This document shows positions 1 to 9,047 of a DNA stretch of 64,000 nt, one piece after another. Both the position numbers and the translations under genes were made by a program. Position 1 is the first letter of the stretch; every line of letters starts with the position of its first letter. Origin of the DNA: Mesorhizobium sp. J428. Lineage in GTDB: Bacteria > Pseudomonadota > Alphaproteobacteria > Rhizobiales > Rhizobiaceae. Location of the stretch: the NCBI RefSeq assembly GCF_024699925.1, contig NZ_JAJOMX010000004.1:1-64000 (forward strand), in the 5' to 3' direction. Under the pieces are notes generated by a model. The model ran no database searches. It was not told the DNA's origin and worked only from the letters and a program-made list of their open reading frames with translations.

Positions 1-740
1 CATCGCCGGTTTCGCAGCGGCTGTCTTCGGCTTCCTTCGGGCTGACGGCGGCGTGATCGGGCGGCTTACTTGGCGCTCACCACCATCGCTGCACAATTCA
101 TCTTCCACTTCGCGGGCATCGCCAATCTGCCCTCGTCCTGGCTTGGGGGATCGAACGGGGTGACCGTGCCGCCGGCCACGCTGGATTGCGGATCGAGCGA
201 AGGCGCGCAGCATTACCTATGCTGTTCGTTGCCGCGATCATGGTGGCCGGCGCCTTCGAATCGTCCGCCTGCGCTTCGGGCGTGCCTTCGTGGCGGTCCG
301 CGACGACGACGTGGCCGCCGGCATCGCCGGGCATCAATGTCGCCGCCACCAAGGCCAACGCCTTCCTGATCGGCGCGCATTCTACGCCGGGGTGGGCGGC
401 GGGCTTCGGGCCTACCTGATCCGCTTCGTCGGCGTGGATCAGTTCACCCTGTTCAACTCGGTGTTCTTCATAGCGATGATTATTGTTGGCGGCATGGGCT
501 CTGTCGTCGGTGCGCTCATCGGGGTCTTCGTGATCCGCGTGATCCAGGGAGATCATCGCAACCGTTGGGCCGAACATTGCCGACAGCGTCACCTTCCTCG
601 GCGGCGACATCGTCTTCGCGGGAATGAACGTGATCCTGGGCGGGGTCATTGCCCTCTTCATGATCCTCGAGCCCAAGGGACTGATGCATCGCTGGACCAT
701 CCTGAAGTCGTCTTACCGCATCTGGCCGTTCCCCTATTGA
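1..740 (+). pseudogene. Branched-chain-type ABC permease (LivM-like), 5'-truncated by window edge, frameshifted
   Basis: LivM-like text is scattered over several frames: YLALTTIAAQFIFHFA near 70-117, then FFIAMIIVGGMGSVVGALIGVFVIR near 465-540, and a C-terminus ending WPFPY. The intact LivM at 29654-30691 has the same membrane segments and ends WPFRY. The intact family protein is an inner-membrane permease of about 330-350 residues for branched-chain amino acid or organic acid import. At least three frame changes within 740 bases mean no functional protein unless the sequence has errors. It precedes livK- and livF-like genes, so it was part of a liv importer operon. Confidence 0.75.
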
Positions 741-771
741 CCAGGGCCGGCCCTCAACTGGGAGAAAGAAA

Positions 772-2009
772 ATGACAACGTCGTTGAAATCGAGGTGCCG
801 CACTCTTCTTGCGGCCCGGGCGCAATGGCACTGGCCGGCACTGCCGCTGAAGGCGCAGGAGGAAACCCGCTACAACGTGGCGCTCCTGTCGGACTTCTCG
901 GGGCCTTATGCCGACATCATGCCGATCCCCCTCGCGGCGGGGCGCGAGAAGGTGATCGACTGGTGGAACGCCACCCGCGGCGCGCAACTGGGTGTGACGC
1001 TGAACTACAAGAACTACGAGACCCGCTATGACGCCGCCCAGGTGGCAAGCCTGGTGGCCCGGCATCAAGTCCGAACTCGAGGCCATCGCGGCCATCGGCC
1101 TCGGCGGCCCCGACGTCGCCGCACTGTCCGAGCGCCTGCCCGAGGACAAGATCCCGATGTTCATGGCCACCGCCGCGTACGGCTATGCGTGGAAACCGGA
1201 CTCCTGGATTTTCAATCCCCGTCCCACCTACTCACACGAGAGTGCGGCTTCCTGAACTGGCTGCGCCGGGAAGCGGGGCGGTGATGGCCCCATCAAGGCG
1301 GCGATCATGGCCTCGGAGGCCTCGCCGGCCTACGTGGACATGGCCAGGGCCTGGAGAAATACGCCGAAGAGCACCCCGACGAGATCGAACTGGTTGAGGT
1401 GATCTATACGGAAGTGCAGCCGACCGATCTGACGGCGCAGATGCGCCTGGCACGCTCGGGCGCCGACGCCCTGATCATCCAGACCAACACTTCGATCGTA
1501 GTTGCCGCAAAGCGCGGCCTGCAGGCCAATGGCGCCGATGTGCCGATCATGATGAGTTCGCACAATGGCCTTCCCGCCTCGGGCAAAGCCCTGGGCGGCC
1601 TCGAACAGCTTGAAGGCGACTACGAAGCCTACGGCATGGCCATCGCGGCCGACGAGGATACGCCGCCCCGCCAGTTCTACCAGACCCTGTCCGACAGTTA
1701 CGGCCTGAAGGCGCCTTGGAACGTAGTGACTGCCATGGGCATCTCCCAAGGGCTTTTGCCGTTACGGTGATCGAACATGCGATAGAAGCCAACGGTCCGG
1801 AGGGCCTGACCGGCGAGAAGGTGCGCGAGGCGCTTTTCGCAGAACCGATCACTACAGAAGAAACCCACGGTTTCCTTCCCACGCTGTCCTTCACGCCTGA
1901 GGCACCCTTCCCCCTGAAGGGACTTCAGGTCAACGTCGGCAGCGTGCGCGACGGCAAGATCGTGGTCGACGCCACCGGTGCCGCCATCCCCAACGTCGAG
2001 AAGTGGTGA
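772..2009 (+). pseudogene. ABC transporter periplasmic substrate-binding protein (LivK-like), frameshifted
   Basis: The gene starts at the ATG after a GAGAAAG-type site at about 763-769 and can be followed to a TGA at 2007-2009 only by changing frame at least four times (near 1062, 1245, 1290-1400 and 1755). Recognisable blocks include YNVALLSDFSGPYAD near the N-terminus, a central segment with ADALIIQTNTS, and a C-terminal half with GLTGEKVREAL. This is a type I periplasmic-binding fold of about 400 residues that would deliver ligand to the adjacent permease. The number of shifts suggests real decay, although the window has many probable sequence errors. Confidence 0.75.
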
Positions 2010-2072
2010 GACCTGCCGGGCACCGCCCGCTCGTGGTGCCCGGCCCTATCCTAAGAACGGGGCAAGCGGCCG

Positions 2073-2864
2073 ATGCTGGAACTTCACAATGTAGAGGTTA
2101 CCTATTCCGATGTCATCCTTGCGCTGAAGGGCGTTTCCCTGAGCCTTCGGGAAGGGCAGTGCGTCGCGCTCCTTGGCGGCAACGGCGCCGGCAAGAGCAC
2201 GACCCTCAAGGCAATCTCGGGCACGCTGAAATCCGAAGACGGAAAGGTGTCGGCCGGAGCAATCACCCTCGAGGGCACTCCGATCCATAACCTGGAAGCT
2301 TCGGAGGTTGTGCGGCGCGGCCTCATCCACGTGATGGAAGGCCGCCGCGTGCTGCGCCACATGACAGCGGAGCAGAACCTGATTGTCGGGGGACACATGG
2401 TGCCTGACCGGGCCGAGCTGAAGCGACGGCTCGATCACGTCTACATGCTGATGCCGCGCCTCGCTGACCTGAAGTCCCGCACGGCGGGCTTCATGTCGGG
2501 CGGCGAACAGCAGCTCCTTCTGATCGGCCGCGCGATGATGGCCCGGCCTAAGATCATCGCCATCGATGAGCCTTCGCTCGGCCTCGCTCCGCTGATGATC
2601 CGCGACGTCTACGAGGTGCTGAGCCGGCTGAAGGAGGAGGGCACGACCTTCTTTTTGGTTGAGCAGAACAGCGCCGCGGGGCTGGGATTGGCCGATTACG
2701 CCTATGTGCTGGAGAACGGCCGGGTGGTTCTCGACGGGCGCGCCGATAAGCTGGCCCAGAACGAGGACGTGAAGGAATTCTACCTCGGCGTGACCGCCTC
2801 AGGCGAACGCAAGAGTTATCGCGAGGTCAAGCACTACCGCCGGCGCAAGCGCTGGCTCGGATGA
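2073..2864 (+). CDS. Branched-chain-type ABC transporter ATP-binding protein (LivF-like)
   Basis: Intact 263-residue ATPase. Walker A is GGNGAGKS at about residues 35-42, the signature is MSGGEQQ, Walker B is IIAIDEPSLGLAP, and the H-loop region reads FLVEQN. The C-terminal KHYRRRKRWLG tail resembles that of the second LivF at 34210-35002. It would power import through LivH/LivM at the inner membrane. It lies 63 bases after the livK pseudogene and 15 bases before an SDR gene. Because its permease and binding protein look broken, it may be a survivor of a dead operon or may serve the second importer. Substrate unknown. Confidence 0.9.
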   Translation: MLELHNVEVTYSDVILALKGVSLSLREGQCVALLGGNGAGKSTTLKAISGTLKSEDGKVSAGAITLEGTPIHNLEASEVVRRGLIHVMEGRRVLRHMTAEQNLIVGGHMVPDRAELKRRLDHVYMLMPRLADLKSRTAGFMSGGEQQLLLIGRAMMARPKIIAIDEPSLGLAPLMIRDVYEVLSRLKEEGTTFFLVEQNSAAGLGLADYAYVLENGRVVLDGRADKLAQNEDVKEFYLGVTASGERKSYREVKHYRRRKRWLG

Positions 2865-2879
2865 TGAACAGGGGGAGGC

Positions 2880-3668
2880 ATGAAACACATTCTCGACCTC
2901 AAGGGACGGACAGCGCTGGTGACCGGCGGTGGACAAGGCGTGGGGCGCCAGGTCGCCCTCTATCTGGCGCAGTTCGGCGCCGGCGCCGTTGTGATCAACG
3001 ATTTCCACGCCGACCGCGCCGAAGCGGTGGCATCCGAGGTAGCGGCGCTCGGTGCGAAGGCGCTGCCCCTGGCCTTCGACGTCTCCGATTTCGAGGCCGT
3101 CGGCGGCGCGTTCGCCAGGGCGCGTGAGGCGCTGGGCGGGGTCGACATCCTGGTGAACAACGCCGGCAATGCAGGCCCGACCTCGCGCCTCGACGATTTG
3201 GTTCCTTTCTGGGAATCCGGTCCCGACGAGTGGCGACGCTGGTTGGCCACCAACTTAGACGGCGTGCTCAACTGCACCCGCCACGCCATGCCCGGCATGA
3301 TCAAGGGCGGTTACGGTCGGATTGTCACCGTGATCTCGGACGCCGGCCGCGTCGGCGAACCGCACCTGGCTGTCTATTCCGGTGCCAAGGCCGGCGCTGC
3401 GGGCTTCATGCGCGCCATCGCCAAAGCCGGCGGCCGCTTCGGGATCACCGCCAACTGCGTTGCCCTCGGCGGCACACGGACCCCCGCGGTGACCGATCTG
3501 ATCCCCGACGAAGCCGCTGAGAAAAAGGTCCTTTCGCAATACCTGATCCGTCGCCTCGGTGAACCGGAGGATCCGGCGGGCCTGATCCTCTTCCTCTGCT
3601 CGGACGCGGCGAGCTGGATCACCGGCCAGACCTATCCGGTCAACGGGGGATACTCGTTTGCGGTCTGA
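2880..3668 (+). CDS. Short-chain dehydrogenase/reductase
   Basis: 262 residues with a classical SDR layout: cofactor loop TGGGQGVG near residues 16-23, NNAG motif (VNNAGNAG), and active-site YSGAKAG containing Tyr and Lys four apart. Expected activity is NAD(P)-dependent oxidation or reduction of a hydroxyacyl or ketoacyl compound in the cytosol. GGGGAGGC just before the ATG is a good ribosome site. It follows the livF-like gene closely and meets the minus-strand AMACR-like gene tail to tail. By context it probably acts as a 3-hydroxyacyl-CoA dehydrogenase in beta-oxidation of the imported acid; substrate is inference. Confidence 0.85.
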   Translation: MKHILDLKGRTALVTGGGQGVGRQVALYLAQFGAGAVVINDFHADRAEAVASEVAALGAKALPLAFDVSDFEAVGGAFARAREALGGVDILVNNAGNAGPTSRLDDLVPFWESGPDEWRRWLATNLDGVLNCTRHAMPGMIKGGYGRIVTVISDAGRVGEPHLAVYSGAKAGAAGFMRAIAKAGGRFGITANCVALGGTRTPAVTDLIPDEAAEKKVLSQYLIRRLGEPEDPAGLILFLCSDAASWITGQTYPVNGGYSFAV

Positions 3669-3686
3669 CCTAGGGAAGGCGGGCCA

Positions 3687-4790
3687 CTATCCGCGGCCCC
3701 GCCCCAGAACGCCGTCGGTATCGGCCCCAAGCTCCGGAGCCGGGCTACTTGGGCTGCTCTCGAACCCGTCGAACTTCAGAGGCTGAACCAGATGTGTCTC
3801 GCTCCCCCCGTCCGGCAGCGCCAGGGTCCGCAGCAGTCCGCGGGCGCGAACATGCGGATCGGCAAGGGTCTCGGTCAGGCTGTTGACCGGGCCCCAGGGC
3901 ACGCCGGCCTTGTCGAACAGGAGGCCCCACGCGTCGCGCGCCCGGGTGACGATCACCGCGGCGATATCCTCGCGCAGCGCATCTTTTCGCGCTGCGCGGT
4001 CGCGGCCCTTCAGGCCGGCAAGCTTCGGCCTGCCGATCACCTCGCAGAAGGGGCGCCAGAACCAATCCTCATGCGCGATCGAAAGCGTTATGAGCTTGCC
4101 GTCGCCGCAGGTGAAGACGCCATAGGCCGGCTCGGCGATGAAGTTGCCCAGGGGAGTGCCGTTGGCCTCGGGTACCAGGAAGGCGGTGAGCATCGAAACC
4201 ACGGCATCCGACATCGAAACGTCCACGTAGCGCCCCCGCCCCGTCCGCCGGGCCGAGATCGTGGCCGAGAGGACCGCGATGGCCGCGAACAGTGCCGCGC
4301 CTATATCGGCCAGGGGAACTCGCGGCACTTCGCCTGGCAGGCCCGCGTTGGCCTGCCCGGCCAGAAGCCCGCCCACGCCCTCGTAGCTCAGATCGTGGCC
4401 GGCCCGGTCGCGATAGGGCCCGTCCTGCCCGTATCCCGAGATCGACACGTAGACGAGGCGCGGATTGACCTTGCGCATCTCCTCGAACCCTGCCCCGAGA
4501 GCAGCGAGCTTGCCGGGGCGAAACCCCTCAACGATAACGTCCGTCTCCGCGGCCAATTCGCGGAACCGCGCCAGCTCTTGGGGCACCTTAAGGTCCAGGG
4601 CCACGCTCTTCTTGCCCCGGTTCAGCGCCTTGAACAGCGGCGCGAACTGCCGCGCCGGGTCGCCCATGCCCGGCCGCTCCACCATGATCACCTCGGCGCC
4701 CATGTCCGACAGCAGCATCGTGGCATAGGGGCCCGGAAACTGCTCGGCCAGACTCAGGATCCTCAGCCCTTCGAGCGGTGCGTTGCTCAT
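3687..4790 (-). CDS. CaiB/BaiF-family protein, alpha-methylacyl-CoA racemase-like
   Basis: 367 residues of the class III CoA-transferase fold. The segment RAGHDLSYEGVGGLLAG followed by PLADIGAALFA resembles the His-Asp (GHDINY) and Asp (LADFA) active-site blocks of alpha-methylacyl-CoA racemase, rather than the Frc-type Asp alone. The family racemises 2-methylacyl-CoA so that a stereospecific dehydrogenase can act. It is transcribed opposite to its neighbours and diverges from the crotonase gene at 4901. A racemase would fit catabolism of methyl-branched acids. A CoA-transferase role is the alternative. Confidence 0.8.
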   Translation of the reverse strand: MSNAPLEGLRILSLAEQFPGPYATMLLSDMGAEVIMVERPGMGDPARQFAPLFKALNRGKKSVALDLKVPQELARFRELAAETDVIVEGFRPGKLAALGAGFEEMRKVNPRLVYVSISGYGQDGPYRDRAGHDLSYEGVGGLLAGQANAGLPGEVPRVPLADIGAALFAAIAVLSATISARRTGRGRYVDVSMSDAVVSMLTAFLVPEANGTPLGNFIAEPAYGVFTCGDGKLITLSIAHEDWFWRPFCEVIGRPKLAGLKGRDRAARKDALREDIAAVIVTRARDAWGLLFDKAGVPWGPVNSLTETLADPHVRARGLLRTLALPDGGSETHLVQPLKFDGFESSPSSPAPELGADTDGVLGRGRG

Positions 4791-4892
4791 CGCCGCCTCC
4801 CATCCTTGTTCCGCCCGCGTGCGGGCCCCTTATTCCACCGCGCGCGGCGCCGGAGATCAACCCCAAAAATCACCATTTTTTGCAATGTCTTC

Positions 4893-4898
4893 AGGAGG
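4893..4898 (+). promoter_or_regulatory. Ribosome binding site deciding the crotonase start
   Basis: AGGAGG sits only 2 bases before ATG (4901) and 5 bases before an in-frame TTG (4904). Spacing favours TTG, codon preference favours ATG; the proteins differ by one residue. The longer upstream reading from 4778 runs through the divergent promoter region and has no such site. Confidence 0.5.
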
Positions 4899-4900
4899 TT

Positions 4901-5692
4901 ATGTTGACTGAAGATCGAAAGACCGTGTCGGTCGAACGCGTTGGGCAAACCCAGTGGATCACCTTTCGGCGCAGCGAGCAGATGAACGCGATGTCGATGC
5001 AGATGCTCGACGAGATGGCCGGGGCGCTTGTCCAGGCGATGACCGACGACGAGGTGCGCGCGGTGGCGCTCACCGGTTCGGGCCGCGCCTTCTGCGCCGG
5101 AGCCGATCTCAAGGAGGTGAGCGAGGCCGAGTTGAAGCCGGGCGAGCCGGATCTGCTCGATCGCGTTGATCACGCTTTCGGACTCATCCGCAGCGGCCCC
5201 AAGCCGGTGATCGCCGCGGTAAACGGCCTGACCCTGGCGGGCGGCCTGGAAATGGTGATGGCCTGCGATCTGGTGTTCGCAGCCGAAAGCGCAAAGCTCG
5301 GCGACGCCCATTCCAACTTCGGCGTCTTCCCCGGAGCCGGCGGCGCCGCCATTCTGCCGCGCCGGATCGGGCTCAACCGCGCAAAGTACCTCTTGTTCTC
5401 GGGCGAACACGTATCGGCCCGCGAGATGATGGACTGGGGGCTTGTGAACAAGGTCGTGCCCGATGACGAGCTACGCGACACGGTGCAGGCCTTCACCGAT
5501 AAGCTTGCCGAGAAGAGCCCCGCCGTGCTGCGGCGGATGAAGGCCGTGGCGAACCGGGCGATGAACGTGGACGAGCCCGCCGCCCTGGCCGAGGAAATGC
5601 TGAACCTGCGTGCGCACATGCGCTCGTGGGACATCCGGGAAGGGCTCGCGGCCTTTGCCGAGAAACGCAAACCGCAATTCAGGGGCTACTGA
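4901..5692 (+). CDS. Enoyl-CoA hydratase/isomerase family protein
   Basis: 263-residue crotonase. The oxyanion-hole regions are visible: SGRAFCAGADLKEV at about residues 62-75 and NGLTLAGGLEMVMACD near 108-123. The first catalytic Glu of enoyl-CoA hydratase is kept (GGLEM), but the second Glu position, in KLGDAHSNFGVFPGAGG, appears to be His. The protein may therefore catalyse an isomerase or other crotonase reaction rather than simple hydration. It starts a plus-strand run with thiolase (18 bases downstream) and acyl-CoA dehydrogenase, a beta-oxidation set. C-terminal FAEKRKPQFRGY is typical of the family. Confidence 0.85.
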   Translation: MLTEDRKTVSVERVGQTQWITFRRSEQMNAMSMQMLDEMAGALVQAMTDDEVRAVALTGSGRAFCAGADLKEVSEAELKPGEPDLLDRVDHAFGLIRSGPKPVIAAVNGLTLAGGLEMVMACDLVFAAESAKLGDAHSNFGVFPGAGGAAILPRRIGLNRAKYLLFSGEHVSAREMMDWGLVNKVVPDDELRDTVQAFTDKLAEKSPAVLRRMKAVANRAMNVDEPAALAEEMLNLRAHMRSWDIREGLAAFAEKRKPQFRGY

Positions 5693-5710
5693 GCCCGGAG
5701 GGAAGCTACG

Positions 5711-6949
5711 ATGCAGGATATTTACGTAGTTGGCGTCGGAATGACGCCGTTCGGAAAGTTCCGCGACAAGTCGGTCAAGGACATGGCGCGCGAGGCCGTA
5801 AACGCCGCGCTCGAAGACGCCGGGCTTGCGGCCAACCGGATCGAGGGCGCCTTCTTCTCCAACGCCGTCCAAGGCCACATGGAAGGCCAGCACATGATCC
5901 GTGGCGAGATCGCGCTACGCGAGATGGGTATCCAGGGTATCCCGGTCGTTAACGTCGAGAATGCCTGTGCCAGCGCCTCGACCGCGTTCAAGCTGGCGAT
6001 CGACTTCCTCAAGGCGGCCAATGGCGATTGCTGCCTTGCGGTCGGCGCCGAGAAGATGTATTCCGACGATCGGGCGCTGATGTTCTCGGCCTTCGACAGC
6101 GGCTGGGATGTTAGCAACGGCGAACAGGTCGCGCAGCGCCTGGCCGATCTGGGCGCTGGGGTCGAGGAACCCGAAGGCTCGAAATCGCCCAAGCCTTACA
6201 GCGTGTTCATGGATGTCTATGCCGGCTTCGCGCGGCTGCACATGAAGACCTTCGGCACAACGCAGGAACAATTCGCCGCCGTCGCCGCAAAGAACCATGC
6301 GCATTCCGCGCATAACCCGCTGGCCCAGTACCGTGATTCAATGAGCATTGAACAGGTTCTGGCCGCGCCGCCCATTTCCTACCCGCTGACCCTGCCGATG
6401 TGCGCCCCGATCTCCGATGGCGCGGCGGCAGCCCTGCTGTGCACCGGCGAGGGACTCAAGCGGCTGGGTCTCGATCCAGCGCGTGCGATCAAGGTCAAGG
6501 CGGCGATCCTGCGGTCCGGCACCGACCGTCCGCCCGAGGACTTCAAGAACCACCTGACCCGCCTTGCCGCGCTTCAGGCCTATGAACAGGCCGGACTTGG
6601 CCCCGAGGACATGTCCGTTGCCGAGGTGCATGACGCAACCGCCGTCGGCGAAGTTATCCAGATCGAGAACCTCGGGTTTGTCGAATTCGGAGAGGGTGGC
6701 CCGGCCAGCCTGCGCGGCGAGACGAAGATCGGCGGGCGCATCCCGGTGAACCCCTCGGGCGGGCTCGAATCCAAGGGCCACCCGGTCGGGGCCACCGGGA
6801 TCGGGCAGATTTTCGAACTGGTCACGCAGCTGCGCGGGGAGGCCGGCGCGCGTCAGGTCGAGGGCGCGCAGAACGCAATCGCCGAGAACGGTGGCGGATT
6901 GCACGGAGTCGAGGAAGCCACCGCCTGCGTCACCATTTTGGGCCGCTAA
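5711..6949 (+). CDS. Thiolase family protein (SCP2-type/acetyl-CoA acyltransferase-like)
   Basis: 412 residues. The nucleophilic Cys lies in NVENACASAST (about residue 83), and the catalytic His in ESKGHPVGATG near the C-terminus. The usual C-terminal Cys-Gly-Gly-Gly motif is not obvious; instead there is IAENGGGLHG, as in SCP2/lipid-transfer-like thiolases common in side-chain and branched-acid degradation. It would cleave a 3-ketoacyl-CoA with CoA. GGAGGGAAGC lies 8 bases upstream of the ATG. It sits between crotonase and acyl-CoA dehydrogenase genes in the same orientation. Confidence 0.85.
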   Translation: MQDIYVVGVGMTPFGKFRDKSVKDMAREAVNAALEDAGLAANRIEGAFFSNAVQGHMEGQHMIRGEIALREMGIQGIPVVNVENACASASTAFKLAIDFLKAANGDCCLAVGAEKMYSDDRALMFSAFDSGWDVSNGEQVAQRLADLGAGVEEPEGSKSPKPYSVFMDVYAGFARLHMKTFGTTQEQFAAVAAKNHAHSAHNPLAQYRDSMSIEQVLAAPPISYPLTLPMCAPISDGAAAALLCTGEGLKRLGLDPARAIKVKAAILRSGTDRPPEDFKNHLTRLAALQAYEQAGLGPEDMSVAEVHDATAVGEVIQIENLGFVEFGEGGPASLRGETKIGGRIPVNPSGGLESKGHPVGATGIGQIFELVTQLRGEAGARQVEGAQNAIAENGGGLHGVEEATACVTILGR

Positions 6950-6964
6950 CACAGGTAGACAACA

Positions 6965-8131
6965 ATGGAAAACGTGATCGCCGCCGCTCAGGCAATCTAT
7001 ACCGACGACCAGCGCATGTTGCTGGAGAACTTCCGCAAGATGGCCGAGGCCGAATTCGCCCCGCTGACGGAGAAATACGAAGCTCTGGGCCATCCGCCGG
7101 ACGCGGACACGCTGAAAGGCTTGTTCGCCAAGGTCGAGGAGTTCGGACTGATCAGCGGCTTGATCCCCGAGGAAGATGGCGGCGCAGGCATGGACCGGAT
7201 GAGCTACGGTATTCTGTATGAGGAACTGGCGCGCATCTGGCCCGACCTGGCGATCGCCGTTCTGATCCAGGGCCATGCCGCCTTCGCCCTCAGCCTTCTG
7301 GGCAGCCCCGAGCAGAAGGAGATTTATCTAAAGCCGCTTCTGCGCAGCGAGCGTATCGCCTGCACCTGCATCTCCGAGCCAGAGGTGGGCTCAAACGTAC
7401 GCGAGGTGAAGTGTCGGGCCGCGCGCGAGGGCGAGAAAATCTTCATCAGTGGTCAAAAGTTGTGGATCTCGAACGGTGCACAGTCGGATTTCGCCATCGT
7501 GGTCTGCAATCTGGACGGCGGTATATCGATGGTGATCGTCGACCGCGACGCCGGCAAGTACGAAAGCCGCGAACTGCGCAAGCTGGGCCTGGTGGGCGCC
7601 TCGACTTGCGAACTCTTCTTCGACCGCGCCGAAACCACTTCGGACCGCGTGCTGGGCCAGCCCGGCGGTGGGCTCTTCCAAACACTGAAGTTGTTCGAGA
7701 GCGCGCGAGTCTTCGTTGGCCTCACCAGCATCGGGATCGGCCAGGCGGCTCTGGAATGCGCGGTGACCTATGCGAAGGAACGCCACCAGCACGGCAAGCC
7801 GATCGCCGGGCATCAGTTGATCCAGGGCTACCTGGCCGACATGGCCACCCAGCTCGACGCTGCTCGGCTTCTCTGCCAGCGCGGGTTGAAGCTTCTTGAT
7901 CTTGGCGTCCGCTGCGACACTCAGACCTCGATGGCAAAGTGGTACGCCACAGAGATGGCTGTCGAGATCACCGGGAAGGCGGTGCAAATCCACGGCGGTA
8001 ACGGGATCACCAAGGAATTCCCGGTAGAACGGCACTTCCGGAATGCCAAGGTGATGCCGATCCCCGATGGCACCACGGAAATCCAGAAGCTGGTGATCGG
8101 ACGCAACCTCACCGGCGTCGGTGCGTTCTGA
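6965..8131 (+). CDS. Acyl-CoA dehydrogenase
   Basis: 388 residues, standard length for this FAD flavoprotein. The flavin/substrate segment CTCISEPEVGSN and KLWISNGAQSD are seen in the middle domain, and the C-terminal domain has QIHGGNGITKEFPVERHFRNAK. It would introduce the 2,3 double bond in an acyl-CoA and pass electrons to ETF. It ends the local crotonase-thiolase-dehydrogenase operon; the next coding remnant downstream is an acyl-CoA synthetase fragment, which suggests the operon once also had its own activating ligase. Confidence 0.9.
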   Translation: MENVIAAAQAIYTDDQRMLLENFRKMAEAEFAPLTEKYEALGHPPDADTLKGLFAKVEEFGLISGLIPEEDGGAGMDRMSYGILYEELARIWPDLAIAVLIQGHAAFALSLLGSPEQKEIYLKPLLRSERIACTCISEPEVGSNVREVKCRAAREGEKIFISGQKLWISNGAQSDFAIVVCNLDGGISMVIVDRDAGKYESRELRKLGLVGASTCELFFDRAETTSDRVLGQPGGGLFQTLKLFESARVFVGLTSIGIGQAALECAVTYAKERHQHGKPIAGHQLIQGYLADMATQLDAARLLCQRGLKLLDLGVRCDTQTSMAKWYATEMAVEITGKAVQIHGGNGITKEFPVERHFRNAKVMPIPDGTTEIQKLVIGRNLTGVGAF

Positions 8132-8483
8132 TCCGGTGCCTGACACGGGGCTGCAGCTGCCCCTCAAACGTCATCCCAACGGCGGTCATGAGACCGGCAA
8201 ATCTCTGGGGTCAGGCAGGCGCTCGGATTGATTATCGGAGCCGACGGTCGGTTCACGCTGCCGAAAAAATGCGGTGCCGTAGCGGATTGCGAAGTCCGCC
8301 ATCGGTGTTCGCCTCTCGGAGAGACTGTTGGCGGCCCGGAGCCCAGCCGAATAGCGCTTTCGGGTATCGACTATCGCACTGCGGTTTGAGCGGACAAAGT
8401 CCAGGGGTTTCAATCCGAGGCTATGTAGCCGTAAGTCGAGAACTCGGCCACTCCAGGCGGGTCCTCATAAGAGCCTCTCGCCG
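8132..8483 (+). other. Non-coding stretch, no gene recognised
   Basis: No reading frame here resembles a known protein. A short GC-rich inverted repeat (GGGGCTGCAGCTGCCCC) follows the dehydrogenase stop at about 8147-8163, without a T-run. The rest may be a degraded mobile element or deletion scar, because the acyl-CoA synthetase remnant that follows is cut abruptly at its 5' side. Confidence 0.4.
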
Positions 8484-8534
8484 TGGACGGCGAGAACGTC
8501 TATCCGGCCGAGATCGAGCGGGTGCTGCTGGCGC
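8484..8534 (+). pseudogene. Acyl-CoA synthetase remnant, part 1 (upstream of insertion)
   Basis: The reading GENVYPAEIERVLLA is the highly conserved A8-region start of the C-terminal domain of AMP-forming acyl-CoA synthetases. It stops at the left end of the inserted element. Removing the element joins it in frame to AHPQVIDAAVIKAGD at 12820 onward. The sequence upstream of about 8484 is not synthetase-like, so the first four fifths of the gene are missing here. Confidence 0.8.
8529..8534. repeat. Target-site duplication TGGCGC, left copy
   Basis: Identical to 12814-12819 on the other side of the outer element; lies inside the codons for LLAH of the synthetase. Confidence 0.8.
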
Positions 8535-8900
8535 TGTAGCGCGACAATCTGGGTGAGAGGCGCATTGCTTCGCCAGAACTGTTCCTGAAGATCGAGCGGT
8601 TGCCGTATTAAAGATGTTCCCGGAGCGGTTCTGTTCGGGGACGGGAATGAGACGGATCAGCATGGGCACGCGAGACGAGCTACTGAAAGCCGTTGCAGGA
8701 CGATATCGTGCCGCGTCGCGAGCCGAGAAGGGGTTGATCCTGACGGAGTTTGCCGAGATATCCGGGTATCATCGCAAGCATGTGGAACGGCTTCTTCGGT
8801 GTGACCCTGTCGTGGACCGATCGCAGCCCCGGCCCGGGCGGCGCATTTATGACGACGCCGTGCGAGAGGCTCTGGTCGTTGTCTGGGAAGCAGCTGACCG

Positions 8901-8909
8901 CATCTGCGG
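8901..8909. repeat. IS21 target duplication CATCTGCGG, left copy
   Basis: Identical to 11387-11395. IS21 elements usually duplicate 4-8 bases, so one of the nine may be chance identity with the element edge. Confidence 0.85.
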
Positions 8910-9047
8910 TGTCAATCGGCTCGGAATCGGGACCCTGGATAGGCGCCCAAAAGGGACCCCTTCGTAGGGCTCGACATTCAGCGCTCGCCGGGCGGAGTTG
9001 GTCCGGGTTGCGCAGCGCGGCGAGTGCGGATCGTTTGGACGGGATGA

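Noticed and set aside
8147..8163. GC-rich palindrome after the dehydrogenase as a terminator
   Set aside because: No T-run follows on either strand and the spacing is not convincing.
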